Assembly: GCF_003012735.1 (NCBI RefSeq)
Contig: NZ_PXYI01000004.1
Coordinates: 496,001-560,000, forward strand
Direction: 5' to 3'
Origin: Allosphingosinicella deserti
Lineage (GTDB): Bacteria > Pseudomonadota > Alphaproteobacteria > Sphingomonadales > Sphingomonadaceae
Length of the DNA stretch: 64,000 bases
The notes beneath the pieces were generated by a model, which did not search any database, was not told the origin of the DNA, and saw only the letters and a list, made by a program, of their open reading frames with translations. Position 1 is the stretch's first letter. Every line of letters starts with the position of its first letter. This document shows, piece after piece, positions 55,710 through 64,000 of the stretch. The position numbers and the translations under genes were made by a program.

Positions 55710-58115
55710 ATGACCCAGAGTTTCCCAGTCCTGCCTCTGCGCGACATCGTGGTGTTCCCGCAGATGATCGTGCCCCTGTTCGTCGGGCGCGATAAATCGG
55801 TTGCCGCGCTCGAGAGCGCGATGGCGGCGGACAAGCAGATATTCCTCGTCTCTCAGCTCGATCCGGCCGAGGACGATCCCGATCGCGACGCACTTTATGA
55901 TCTCGGCGTCATCGCCACCATCCTGCAGCTGCTGAAGCTGCCGGACGGCACCGTGCGCGTGCTCGTCGAAGGACAGCAGCGCGCCTCGCTGTCCTCGATC
56001 GCGATGCAGGGCACCCACCTCGTCGCCGATGTCGATGCAATCGAGAGCGTGGAGCCGGAAGGCGCCGAAGTGTCAGCGCTGATGCGTTCGGTCGTCGAGC
56101 AGTTCGAGAATTATTCGAAGCTCAACAAGAAGCTTCCAGCCGAAACGGCCGTCCAGCTCGGCCAGATCGAGGAGGCTTCGCGCCTCGCCGATGCGGTCGC
56201 CGCCAACATCAACATCAAGGTCTCCGACAAGCAGACCCTGCTTGCCGAGCTCAATCCGGTCCGCCGTCTCGAGATGACCTTCGCCTTCATGGAAGGCGAA
56301 TTGGGCGTTCTTCAGGTCGAGAAGAAGATCCGCAGCCGGGTCAAGCGGCAAATGGAGAAGACCCAGCGCGAATATTACCTGAACGAGCAGCTCAAGGCGA
56401 TCCAGCGTGAGCTCGGCAACGAGGGCGAGGACGGCGAGGGTGACGAGCTTGCCGAGCTCGGCCGGAAGATCGAGCGCACCAAGCTGTCCAAGGAAGCCAA
56501 GGCAAAGGCGACGTCGGAGCTCAAGAAGCTGAAGGCGATGGCACCGATGTCGGCCGAGGCGACGGTCTCGCGCAACTATCTCGACGTCCTGCTTGGCCTG
56601 CCCTGGGGTAAGAAGTCCAAGGTCAAGAAGGACATCGCTGAAGCGCAGGCGATCCTCGACGAGGATCATTATGGCCTTGAAAAGGTCAAGGACCGCATCG
56701 TCGAGTATCTCGCCGTGCAGGCGCGCACCAACAAGCTCAAGGGCCCGATCCTCTGCCTCGTCGGTCCCCCGGGCGTCGGCAAGACTTCGCTCGGCCGCTC
56801 GATCGCCAAGGCGACTGGGCGCGAGTTCGTCCGCCAGTCGCTCGGCGGCGTGCGTGACGAGGCCGAGATCCGCGGCCATCGGCGCACTTATATCGGCTCG
56901 CTGCCCGGCAAGATCGTGTCGAACCTAAGGAAGGCGGGCACCTCGAACCCACTGTTCCTGCTCGACGAGATCGACAAGCTTGGTCAGGATTTCCGTGGCG
57001 ATCCCGCGTCGGCGCTGCTCGAAGTGCTCGATCCGGAACAGAATTCGAAGTTCCAGGACCATTATCTGGAGCTCGACTACGACCTCTCGGACATCATGTT
57101 CGTCACCACGGCGAACACGATGGACATGCCGCAGCCTTTGCTCGACCGCATGGAGATCATTCGGCTGGAAGGCTATACCGAGGACGAGAAGGTCGAAATC
57201 GCCCGCCGCCACCTGATCGAAAAGCAGATCGAGGCCCATGGCCTTAAGGAGGGTGAGCTCACCTTCACCGAGGCAGGCCTGCGCACGCTCATCCGTCATT
57301 ACACCCGTGAGGCCGGGGTGCGTACGCTCGAGCGAGAGATCGCCAAGGTTGCGCGCAAGGCCCTGCGCCGGATCCTGGAAGGCAAGACCGAGCGGGTCGA
57401 GATCACGCCTGAGAATGTCGGCGACTTTGCCGGCGTGCAGCGCTTCCGTCACGGCGTCGGCGAGGAAGAAGATCAGATCGGTGCCGTCACCGGCCTCGCC
57501 TGGACCGAAGTCGGCGGCGAATTGCTCAGCATCGAGGCGGTCACCGTGCCCGGCAAGGGCGCGATCCGCACCACCGGCAAGCTCGGCGACGTGATGCAGG
57601 AATCGATTCAGGCGGCCTTCTCGTTCGTCAAGGCGCGCAGCCCCAGTTACGGGGTCAAGCCCAGCGTCTTCGGTCGCAAGGACATCCACGTCCACCTGCC
57701 CGAAGGCGCTGTGCCGAAGGACGGTCCTTCCGCCGGCATCGGCATGGTCACGGCGATCATCTCGACCCTGACGGGCATTCCGGTCCGGCGCGATGTCGCG
57801 ATGACCGGCGAAGTGACCTTGCGGGGCCGGGTGCTGCCGATCGGCGGCCTCAAGGAGAAACTGCTCGCGGCAATGCGCGGTGGCATCAAGAAGGTGTTGA
57901 TCCCGGCCGAGAACGAGAAGGATCTCGCCGAGATCCCGGAGGCGATCAAGGCCGGGCTCGAGATCCTGCCGGTCTCCCACGTCGACGAGGTGCTCGCCCA
58001 AGCGCTCGCTACGCCGGTGATTCCGATCGAATGGACGGAGGCCGACGAACTCGCCACCGTGCCGGCGACCGAGCTCGGCAAGGACGAAGGCGGTACGGTG
58101 TCGATCCGACACTAA
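55710..58115 (+). CDS. lon: Lon ATP-dependent protease
   Basis: Cytosolic AAA+ serine protease that degrades damaged and regulatory proteins. 801 residues. An N-terminal LAN [20 protein letters not shown] domain starts [18 protein letters not shown]; a coiled coil follows. The AAA+ module has Walker [12 protein letters not shown] (near residues 352-362) and Walker [10 protein letters not shown]. The protease domain has [12 protein letters not shown] with the catalytic serine near residue 675, and the partner lysine in [12 protein letters not shown]. Length is normal. The hupB gene follows, a widely conserved order. Confidence 0.97.
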   Translation: MTQSFPVLPLRDIVVFPQMIVPLFVGRDKSVAALESAMAADKQIFLVSQLDPAEDDPDRDALYDLGVIATILQLLKLPDGTVRVLVEGQQRASLSSIAMQGTHLVADVDAIESVEPEGAEVSALMRSVVEQFENYSKLNKKLPAETAVQLGQIEEASRLADAVAANINIKVSDKQTLLAELNPVRRLEMTFAFMEGELGVLQVEKKIRSRVKRQMEKTQREYYLNEQLKAIQRELGNEGEDGEGDELAELGRKIERTKLSKEAKAKATSELKKLKAMAPMSAEATVSRNYLDVLLGLPWGKKSKVKKDIAEAQAILDEDHYGLEKVKDRIVEYLAVQARTNKLKGPILCLVGPPGVGKTSLGRSIAKATGREFVRQSLGGVRDEAEIRGHRRTYIGSLPGKIVSNLRKAGTSNPLFLLDEIDKLGQDFRGDPASALLEVLDPEQNSKFQDHYLELDYDLSDIMFVTTANTMDMPQPLLDRMEIIRLEGYTEDEKVEIARRHLIEKQIEAHGLKEGELTFTEAGLRTLIRHYTREAGVRTLEREIAKVARKALRRILEGKTERVEITPENVGDFAGVQRFRHGVGEEEDQIGAVTGLAWTEVGGELLSIEAVTVPGKGAIRTTGKLGDVMQESIQAAFSFVKARSPSYGVKPSVFGRKDIHVHLPEGAVPKDGPSAGIGMVTAIISTLTGIPVRRDVAMTGEVTLRGRVLPIGGLKEKLLAAMRGGIKKVLIPAENEKDLAEIPEAIKAGLEILPVSHVDEVLAQALATPVIPIEWTEADELATVPATELGKDEGGTVSIRH

Positions 58116-58142
58116 GTGGCAGACCACGTCTGCTTTCTGGAA

Positions 58143-58296
58143 CCCTCCCCCTCGACGGGGGAGGGCAAGTTGGGGTGGTGCCGGTGCCATCCTGTGTCAC
58201 CGCGCGCTTGCAGGGACCACCTGACTAGGCTCTCTCGGGCGCCTCGCGCGTCCCTCAGTCCACCCCCACCCGAATCCTCCCCCGTTATCGGGGAGG
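58143..58296. repeat. Dispersed GC-rich inverted-repeat element (copy D)
   Basis: Left arm CCCTCCCCCTCGACGGGGGA then GTTGGGGTGG; right arm CCACCCCCACCCGAATCCTC then CCCCGTTATCGGGGAGG. The arms mirror each other imperfectly and each also forms its own hairpin. About 80 bases lie between. It fills most of the lon-hupB gap; the rest of the gap is a terminator and a promoter. Confidence 0.55.
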
Positions 58297-58355
58297 CTTC
58301 GCGGCGCGAGGTCAGCAGGGAAATTTGTTAGCAGTCCGCAACGAATCTGTCTCGC

Positions 58356-58395
58356 AAAGGCGCGGTTTTCTCCGGAAAAACCGCGCTTTCCTTTT
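58356..58395 (+). terminator. Rho-independent terminator downstream of lon
   Basis: AAAGGCGCGGTTTT pairs with AAAACCGCGCTTT around a CTCCGG-type loop, followed by CCTTTT. It is 240 bases after the lon stop, and its T run overlaps the -35 box of the hupB promoter. Confidence 0.8.
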
Positions 58396-58422
58396 GACTC
58401 GCGCAGGCCACCTGACTTTAGA
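58394..58422 (+). promoter_or_regulatory. Sigma70-type promoter of the HU gene
   Basis: -35 TTGACT at 58394-58399, a 17-base spacer, and -10 TTTAGA at 58417-58422. It sits 50 bases before the HU start codon and directly after a terminator, where a promoter is needed. Confidence 0.6.
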
Positions 58423-58472
58423 TGGAGCAAGGCAAACAGCCGCGATTCAAAAAAAGCAGGGGTTTGGGTAGG

Positions 58473-58748
58473 ATGAACAAGCAGGAGCTGATCGGCCAGG
58501 TGGCCGAGATGACCGGGCTGGGCCGTGGCGACGCGAGCCGGGCAGTCGAAGGCGTGTTCGACGCGATCACTAATGCGTTGAAGCGCGGCGACGAAGTCCG
58601 CTTGGTCGGCTTCGGCACATTCTCCTGCTCGCGGCGCAAGGCTTCCACGGGCCGCAATCCGCGGACCGGCGAGCCGATGCAGATCGCCGAATCGACCCAG
58701 CCCAAGTTCAAGGCCGGCAAGGGCCTCAAGGATTCGGTCAGCCGCTGA
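58473..58748 (+). CDS. HU-family DNA-binding protein
   Basis: Nucleoid protein that bends DNA. 91 residues from the ATG at 58473 (MNKQELIGQVAEMTGLGRGD). The body is the dimer core; GFGTFSCSRRKASTGRNPRTG (split at residues 46-66) leads into the DNA-binding arms with the GRNPRTGEP signature. Length is the family norm. Located after lon, matching hupB of many proteobacteria. An open frame upstream adds 17 residues unlike the family. Confidence 0.93.
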   Translation: MNKQELIGQVAEMTGLGRGDASRAVEGVFDAITNALKRGDEVRLVGFGTFSCSRRKASTGRNPRTGEPMQIAESTQPKFKAGKGLKDSVSR

Positions 58749-58947
58749 GCTTTGCCGGGACTGGCGCGGGGGCGTGCCATTCTCCGCGATCGGATTCTTC
58801 GAAGTGCCGCCGCTTTTCGGCTGCTCAGCGAGGCATTTTCCCTGCTGGACAGCGGGAAGGCGTCGCACTAGAGACCCCGGCAGCGGCGCGATCTAGCGCC
58901 GCTTCTTGCGTCCGCCCAGCAACTCGGTTGCAAGCGGACGACGGCGT

Positions 58948-59022
58948 GGGCGCGTAGCTCAGTGGTAGAGCACACCCTTCACACGGGTGGGGTCGTAGGT
59001 TCAATCCCTACCGCGCCCACCA
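58948..59022 (+). tRNA. tRNA-Val (anticodon CAC)
   Basis: 75 nt including an encoded CCA. Acceptor GGGCGCG pairs with CGCGCCC; the D arm is GCTC-AGTGGTA-GAGC. The anticodon stem CACCC/GGGTG encloses the loop TTCACAC, so the anticodon is CAC, reading GTG (valine). The T arm is GTAGG-TTCAATC-CCTAC. Confidence 0.96.
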
Positions 59023-59048
59023 CGCCTTTCCTCTCGACGATTGCGGCG

Positions 59049-59357
59049 ATGAAGCCCTATACGATAACCGGCGATGTTGTGTCCCTTGCCGTGCGGCTGA
59101 CGCCGAGGGCGCGCAAGGATGCGGTCGGGGGGATCGGCGATTCGGGGGACGGCCGGCCAGCGCTGGCAATCCGCCTCGCAGCGCCGCCGGTCGAAGGCGC
59201 CGCCAACGCCGCGCTGATCGTCTTTCTCGCTCATGTGCTGGGGGTACAGCGATCGGCCGTGACGATCGGGTCCGGTGACAAATCGCGGCTGAAGATCGTG
59301 CGTTTGCAGGGAGTCGACGCCGCGGCAGTGGAGCGGCTGCTTGCCTCTCCGGGGTAA
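59049..59357 (+). CDS. DUF167 (YggU-family) protein
   Basis: 102-residue small αβ protein. The family hallmarks are LTPRARKDAVGG near residue 16, RLAAPPVEGAANAALIVFLA near residues 40-59, and GDKSRLKIVRLQG near the end. Function unknown in bacteria. The ATG at 59049 is chosen; the frame upstream is open only through the tRNA gene and is not coding. Confidence 0.88.
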   Translation: MKPYTITGDVVSLAVRLTPRARKDAVGGIGDSGDGRPALAIRLAAPPVEGAANAALIVFLAHVLGVQRSAVTIGSGDKSRLKIVRLQGVDAAAVERLLASPG

Positions 59358-59383
59358 GCCATCATCGCCCCTGCCTGGCGGGG

Positions 59384-59569
59384 TCAGTCGGCGCTGGGGG
59401 CACCGAGCTTCTTGGCGATCCGCGCGACCTCCTCGTCGCTCGGCGGTTCCGGCAGTTCCTGGCCGGGCGCGAGTGCATCGTCAGGGATGCCGGGCGCGGT
59501 GCCGGCGATATTCTCGTTGACCGAGCGCTCGTTCGGTCCGGTCGTGATCTTCGCTCTATCGTCGCTCAT
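59384..59569 (-). CDS. Small acidic protein, probably disordered
   Basis: 61 residues from the ATG at 59569, with GAGGAGC eight or so bases upstream. The sequence MSDDRAKITTGPNERSVNEN and the ending EEVARIAKKLGAPSAD suggest a short helix after a disordered, Pro-rich middle. No family recognised. The start is supported by the ribosome-binding site; it is divergent from the MmcQ/YjbR gene. Confidence 0.6.
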   Translation of the reverse strand: MSDDRAKITTGPNERSVNENIAGTAPGIPDDALAPGQELPEPPSDEEVARIAKKLGAPSAD

Positions 59570-59635
59570 GATCCGCTCCTCATCTTGTGGTAGGAGGAAA
59601 GAGCGAAGGCCGGCGAGGTTCCGAAGGGGAAGGCG

Positions 59636-60001
59636 ATGAGGGGCGAGGACCTGCTGAAGCAATTGCGTACATGGGGCCTGACCCTCCCCGGCGCCGAATC
59701 GAAGTCGCCGTGGCCCGGTGATGATGATCTTGCGGTCAACGACAAGGCTTTCGCCTTTCTCGCCGCGGACGGGGAGCCGTTCAGCGTCTCCGTGAAGCTC
59801 CCCTATACCCATTCGGTGGCGCTCGATCTGCCGTTCGCCAAGCCGACCGGCTACGGCCTCGGAAAGAGCGGATGGGTGACGTTCACGCCGTCTGAAGGTG
59901 AATATCCGAGCCTCGACCAACTCAAGGCGTGGGTCGACGAGAGCTACCGAGCGCGAGCGCCCAAGCGCCTCGTGAAGGAACTCGACGCACGCGAGGATTA
60001 G
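59636..60001 (+). CDS. MmcQ/YjbR-family protein
   Basis: 121 residues with the MmcQ/YjbR fold: [23 protein letters not shown] (split, residues 16-38), VSVKLPY near 52, and [12 protein letters not shown] near 77. The C-terminal helix ends in [14 protein letters not shown]. Usually listed as a DNA-binding or unknown-function family. Its stop overlaps the convergent LLM oxidoreductase stop by three bases. Confidence 0.85.
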   Translation: MRGEDLLKQLRTWGLTLPGAESKSPWPGDDDLAVNDKAFAFLAADGEPFSVSVKLPYTHSVALDLPFAKPTGYGLGKSGWVTFTPSEGEYPSLDQLKAWVDESYRARAPKRLVKELDARED

Positions 60002-60993
60002 CCCGCCGGTGCGAGGCCCATTGCTTCGGCGACGATTTCGTAGGAGCGAAGCCGCGCCTGATGGTCCCAGATCTGCGAGGTGACCATCAGCTCGTCAGCG
60101 CCGGTGCGGGTGATGAAGTCTGCTGTTGCGGCCTTGACCGTTTTGCGCGATCCGATCGCCGAGCAGGACAGGACGTCGCCCAGCATCGCCTGCGCGTTCG
60201 GCGGCAGCGTGTCGGCGTAGCCGGGAAGCGGCGGCGGGAGCTTGCTAGGCTGGCCGGTGCGCAGATTGACGAACGCCTGCATCACTGACGTGGAGAGCAA
60301 CTGCGCCTCCTCGTCGCTGTCGGCGGCGAACGCGTTGAAGCCGAGCATCACATAGGGCTTGTCGAGCTGGTCCGACGGCTGGAACCGGTCTCGATAGACC
60401 CGGATCGCATCCATCATCGCCGCCGGCGCGAAGTGGGAGGCGAAGGCGTAGGGCAGGCCGAGCATGGCGGCGAGTTGGGCGCCGAACAGGCTCGAGCCAA
60501 GGATCCAGACCGGGATGGAGAGGCCTTCGCCAGGAATGGCGCGAACCTTGCGCTGCGGATCGACGACGAAATAGTCCATCAGCTCGACCACGTCGCGCGG
60601 GAATTGGTTCTCGTCGGAGGCAAGCGTGCGGCGCAGCGCCATCGCCGCGGCGCGATCGGTGCCGGGAGCCCGGCCGAGGCCGAGATCGACGCGGCCAGGA
60701 TAAAGCGCTTCCAGGGTGCCGAACTGCTCGGCGATGACCAACGGCGCGTGGTTGGGCAGCATCACGCCGCCGGCGCCGATCCGGATCTTGCTGGTACCGG
60801 CACCGACGAAGGCAAGCGCGACCGCGGTTGCGGCGCTGGCGATGCCGGGCATCGAATGATGTTCGGCCATCCAGAAACGATTGAAGCCCAGGCGCTCGCC
60901 CGCCTGAGCGAGTTCGAGTGCGTTGCGCAGGGCACGGCCCGCGTCGGCGCCTTCCGGCACCGGCGCGAGATCGAGGATGGAGAGGGGGGTCAT
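59998..60993 (-). CDS. LLM-class flavin-dependent oxidoreductase
   Basis: Luciferase-like (bacterial MsnO8/YhbW type) flavin monooxygenase family, 331 residues. Markers: [12 protein letters not shown] at the start, [15 protein letters not shown] near 40-54, [19 protein letters not shown] near 73, and [10 protein letters not shown] near 104-113. Single TIM-barrel domain. The oxidised substrate is unknown. Confidence 0.9.
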   Translation of the reverse strand: MTPLSILDLAPVPEGADAGRALRNALELAQAGERLGFNRFWMAEHHSMPGIASAATAVALAFVGAGTSKIRIGAGGVMLPNHAPLVIAEQFGTLEALYPGRVDLGLGRAPGTDRAAAMALRRTLASDENQFPRDVVELMDYFVVDPQRKVRAIPGEGLSIPVWILGSSLFGAQLAAMLGLPYAFASHFAPAAMMDAIRVYRDRFQPSDQLDKPYVMLGFNAFAADSDEEAQLLSTSVMQAFVNLRTGQPSKLPPPLPGYADTLPPNAQAMLGDVLSCSAIGSRKTVKAATADFITRTGADELMVTSQIWDHQARLRSYEIVAEAMGLAPAG

Positions 60994-61168
60994 GGACGCC
61001 AGATGGGTGGGCCGCGCACGGCCCGCAAGGCTGGAAGCCGGTGGCGGAAATACGGTAGTCCGGCGAGAGGATCAGCGTTTGCGTCCACCGGGCGGGCGGA
61101 GCCGCAGAGTGCGCCAGTTCCTGCAATCGCCGCTTGCCCCCGCGCAGGTGGCTTCGTACGACGCCGCC

Positions 61169-62554
61169 ATGCTTCAGGACTGGTCCTCGACACGCCCCTT
61201 GTGGCGCGACGAAGTCCGGGCGATGCTGGGGCTCGCCTGGCCGCTGATTCTGACCAACGTTGCCCAGGCGCTGATCCACGCTACGGATGTGATCCTGCTC
61301 GGCTGGGCCGGGCCGCGGACGCTTGCCGCCGGTACCCTCGGCATCAACATCTATTTCGCCTTTCTGATCTTCGGCATGGGACTGATGACCGCTGCGGCGC
61401 CGATGCTGGCACGCGAATTGGGCGCGCGCCGCCATAGCGTGCGCGACGTACGCCGCACCGTGCGTCAGGCGATGTGGGCGGCGGTCGCGATCACGCTCCC
61501 GGTGTGGATCATTCTCTGGAACAGCGGTGCCATTCTGGTGGCGATCGGTCAGGATCGGGGGCTTGCCGCCGATGCCCAGAGTTTCGTACGCGCGTTGCAA
61601 TGGGGCCTGCTGCCCTATCTTCTCTATCTGGTGCTGCGAGCGTTCATTTCCGCGCTGGAACGGCCGATCTGGTCGCTGATCGTCGGCCTTGCCTGCGTCC
61701 TGTTCAACGCGGTCGTGAACTACGGCCTCGTCTTCGGGCATTTCGGGCTGCCGAAGCTCGGATTGCAGGGGGCGGGGATCGGCAGCACGTGCGCCAATAT
61801 CCTGATGTTCCTCGGCCTCGCGGCGGTCGTCCTCCTCCATCCGCGGTTCCGCCGCTATCGCCTGTTCGGCCGCTTTTGGCGCGCCGACTGGGAGCGCTTT
61901 CGCCAGATCTGGAAGCTGGGACTACCGATTGCGGTCACTCTCGGCCTCGAGATCACGATCTTCAACGCGGCCGTGTTCCTGATGGGCCTGATCGGGCCGG
62001 ATTCCATCGCGGCGCACGCCATTGCCATCCAGATCGCGTCGTTGACCTTCATGGTGCCGATGGGACTTGCCCAGGCGGTGACGGTGCGGGTCGGTCTCGC
62101 TTACGGGCGGAAGGACCGGGACGGCGTCGCAGTGGCGGGCTGGACCGCGTTCGCGCTCAGTGTCGGGTTCATGAGCCTGACCGCTCTGGTGATGCTGACC
62201 ATTCCCGATCGCCTCGTCGGCGCGTTCCTGGACAGCGCCGACCCGGCCAATGCCACGGTGATCCCGCTCGCCATCTCGTTCCTGTTCGTGGCCGCCATTT
62301 TCCAGATCGTCGACGGAGCGCAGGTGGTCGGCGCCGGCATGCTGCGCGGGCTCCACGATACCAAGGTGCCGATGCTCTACGCTGCGGTCGGTTATTGGGT
62401 GATCGGGCTCTCGGTGGCAGTCGGCCTTGCCTTCGGGCTTGGCTGGGGAGGCGTCGGCATCTGGACCGGCCTCGCCACTGGCTTGGCCTCGGTAGCGCTG
62501 CTGATGGTAACCCGGTGGGTCCGGCGGGAGCGGCTGGGCTTGTCGCGACTGTAA
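61169..62554 (+). CDS. MATE-family multidrug efflux transporter
   Basis: Twelve-helix cation-coupled exporter in the NorM group, 461 residues from the ATG at 61169 (MLQDWSSTRPLWRDEV). A GTG at 61148 is an alternative. The two-fold MatE repeat is visible: MLGLAWPLILTNVAQALIHA near residues 19-38 and KLGLPIAVTLGLEITIFNAA near residues 250-269. Substrate unknown. Its last 163 bases overlap the convergent subtilase gene. Confidence 0.9.
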   Translation: MLQDWSSTRPLWRDEVRAMLGLAWPLILTNVAQALIHATDVILLGWAGPRTLAAGTLGINIYFAFLIFGMGLMTAAAPMLARELGARRHSVRDVRRTVRQAMWAAVAITLPVWIILWNSGAILVAIGQDRGLAADAQSFVRALQWGLLPYLLYLVLRAFISALERPIWSLIVGLACVLFNAVVNYGLVFGHFGLPKLGLQGAGIGSTCANILMFLGLAAVVLLHPRFRRYRLFGRFWRADWERFRQIWKLGLPIAVTLGLEITIFNAAVFLMGLIGPDSIAAHAIAIQIASLTFMVPMGLAQAVTVRVGLAYGRKDRDGVAVAGWTAFALSVGFMSLTALVMLTIPDRLVGAFLDSADPANATVIPLAISFLFVAAIFQIVDGAQVVGAGMLRGLHDTKVPMLYAAVGYWVIGLSVAVGLAFGLGWGGVGIWTGLATGLASVALLMVTRWVRRERLGLSRL

Positions 62555-63432
62555 CCGCCCGCGGCGGCGGCCGCGACCTTCACCTCGACCTGCGTATTCA
62601 CCACCTCTACCGCCATGTCGCAACCCATGGCCGTGGTCTGCACCGCCCGGATTTCGCGGCATTGCAGTAGCCGGGCAGTCTCGGCCGGCGTTGCAAACGA
62701 AGTCCCGGTGACCCGGGTAACGGCACCCGATGCAGTCACGGATGGCACGCCGACGCCGTGTTGCCAGGCATAATTGTAGGCGCTCGTCCCGACACCGGGC
62801 CTGTTGGTGCCGCTCCATGGAAGGCCGGAATCGTCCAGCGCTCCGACCAGCACCGCATTGGGAAAACCTGCGGTCGCCATGTCGAGATTTCCGGGGCGGT
62901 CCCGGCCGTCATTTCCCGCTGCGAGTACGACCAGGATGCCCCGTGCGGTCGCTTCGCGCACTGCGGCGGTGATCGCCTTATCGTCGCGAAGGGCCAGTGA
63001 GATATTGATCGCATCCACACCAAGACTGGCGGCTTTGCGGATGGCGTTGACCAGAGGCTTGGCTGAGGGCTGGCAAGGGGGCACCAGCCCCTTCGGGCAC
63101 CCCGCAGGATCGTCGATGCGAAACGAAATGATGTTGAGCGCCTGACGGGATTGGCGAAGTAGGATCGTCGCGACGAGTGTGCCGTGATCGTAGCGGGGCT
63201 TGAACGGCTCCCGGGCCTCGTCGGAGGCCATGTCATACTCGGCCGTGACGACGTGAGCGAGCTCGGGGGTGCGAGCGATACCGCTGTCTATCACTGCGAC
63301 GAGTCGTGGGGGCGCGGCGTCGTGCGTCGGCACTGAAGCGCCAGCGGCCGGCGCCGTGGCCGCGAACAGAGCAGCAGTCAGGATCAGATTCCGCACGCGA
63401 CGCTCCGCACACCACATTGCCTTCATTCGCAT
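62392..63432 (-). CDS. Secreted S8 (subtilisin-like) serine peptidase with an unusual C-terminus
   Basis: 346 residues. A signal peptide (hydrophobic 15-32, ending AAGAS) precedes the subtilase domain: D49 (AVIDSGI), H83 (YDHGTLVATI), the oxyanion asparagine N174 (AAGND) and S245 (GTSFATPAE), a complete triad. After S245 the usual A-V-A-G helix is not kept. From about residue 293 the sequence is Lys/Ser/Pro/Thr-rich and is read antisense through the last 163 bases of the MATE gene, so this tail is probably not an evolved domain. The natural stop may have been lost. Confidence 0.78.
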   Translation of the reverse strand: MRMKAMWCAERRVRNLILTAALFAATAPAAGASVPTHDAAPPRLVAVIDSGIARTPELAHVVTAEYDMASDEAREPFKPRYDHGTLVATILLRQSRQALNIISFRIDDPAGCPKGLVPPCQPSAKPLVNAIRKAASLGVDAINISLALRDDKAITAAVREATARGILVVLAAGNDGRDRPGNLDMATAGFPNAVLVGALDDSGLPWSGTNRPGVGTSAYNYAWQHGVGVPSVTASGAVTRVTGTSFATPAETARLLQCREIRAVQTTAMGCDMAVEVVNTQVEVKVAAAAAGGYSRDKPSRSRRTHRVTISSATEAKPVARPVQMPTPPQPSPKARPTATESPITQ

Positions 63433-63682
63433 TGTAGAGTGACGGCGCGCGCAGGAGCACGGCGGACGGCATGATTCATTGACTTCCCCCCGGAAGACCG
63501 CTCGTTCGTGATCCTGTTGGAGAAGCGCGCTGTTGGCAATTGGGGTTAGTGCCCTCAGGACCGAAGAAATCGCGACCGCGACACGAAAGACACAGCTGTG
63601 CCGCTCCCGACGGTTCCCCTTCCGTTCCGATCCTGCTAGGCAGCAGCAATGACGTGTTGCTCTCCCGCGCCGGGTCTCGACT

Positions 63683-64000
63683 GATGGCGAAGCGCGCCGG
63701 CAGCGCCGATCTGCCGCTGCACGGCGGCCGCGTGCCCGCCTGGCTCGGCGAACGCATGACGAAATTGGGCGCGGCGATTTCGCAGGCGATCGTCATGGAA
63801 TATGGCCGCGACGAGCTGCTGCGCCGGCTCGCCCATCCCTTTTGGTTCCAGTCGTTCGGCGCGGTGATGGGCATGGACTGGCATTCGTCCGGCATCACCA
63901 CCAGCGTGCTCGGATCCCTGAAGCGCGGGCTTGCGCCGCTTTCGGGCGAGCTCGGCATTCATGTCTGTGGCGGGCGCGGCAAGCATAGCCGCAAGACCCC
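63683..64000 (+). CDS. DUF763 family protein, 3' truncated by window edge
   Basis: The frame opens at ATG 63683 and is unbroken to the window end (106 codons). It starts MAKRAGSADLPLHGGRVPAW, the hallmark of DUF763, and continues WLGERMTKLGAAI and WFQSFGAVMGMDWHSSGITT. The function is not established; an archaeal and bacterial family of unknown role. The 250 bases upstream show nothing convincing. Confidence 0.85.

Noticed and set aside
58422-58472. Longer HU start at 58422
   Set aside because: Adds 17 residues unlike HU and begins at the -10 box of the likely promoter.

Overview
The window is GC-rich and densely coded. Its content points to an alphaproteobacterium of the order Sphingomonadales: a nuo operon followed by birA-coaX-rnj-DUF1467, a gltA-gltX-comEC-lexA-(trpG)-ppiD // tpiA-secG-pyrG neighbourhood, a GTTC-N7-GTTC LexA box, DUF2336 and DUF763 proteins, and short dispersed hairpin repeats. 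The assignment rests on gene content and order recalled from related genomes; no search was run. No transposase, prophage, CRISPR array or rRNA was seen.

Layout. Bases 1-13532 hold the 3' part of the complex I operon (nuoD partial, E, F, an unusual secreted protein, G, H, I, J, K, L, M, N), ending in a strong terminator. 13621-17253 holds birA, coaX, RNase J and a small DUF1467 membrane protein. 17413-23948 holds a cluster that looks regulatory: a large membrane-anchored coiled-coil protein, divergent from an Hpt-like protein, a nucleotidyltransferase-like membrane protein, a DUF2336-like protein and a histidine-kinase-like protein. Both the Hpt-like and the kinase-like protein lack the phospho-accepting histidine. 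23949-24578 is a non-coding stretch with hairpins and a 16-C run.

25862-39320 holds housekeeping genes: gltA, gltX, comEC, a HAD hydrolase, a frameshifted VOC gene, lexA with its own SOS box, a lone trpG/pabA-type glutaminase, ppiD, tpiA, secG and pyrG. 40030-42929 encodes a two-subunit 2-oxoacid:ferredoxin oxidoreductase (korAB). purF, a lipoprotein and the most unusual gene follow: a 783-residue fusion of a trypsin-like protease and a DNA/RNA non-specific endonuclease (46263-48614). Next come a MerR regulator with an acyl-CoA dehydrogenase, trxC, an EAL phosphodiesterase, a phytoene-desaturase-like oxidoreductase, ahcY behind a perfect 20-bp palindrome, lon, a HU gene, tRNA-Val(CAC) and several small genes. 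The right end has a MATE transporter, a convergent subtilase that overlaps it, and the start of a DUF763 gene.

How the genes work together. Complex I, citrate synthase and KorAB indicate aerobic respiration with a TCA cycle and a ferredoxin-linked 2-oxoacid step. ahcY with its palindrome indicates a regulated S-adenosylhomocysteine cycle. lexA marks an SOS response. The best candidates for undescribed biology are the protease-nuclease fusion, the His-less Hpt/kinase cluster and the duplicated-Cys secreted protein inside the nuo operon.
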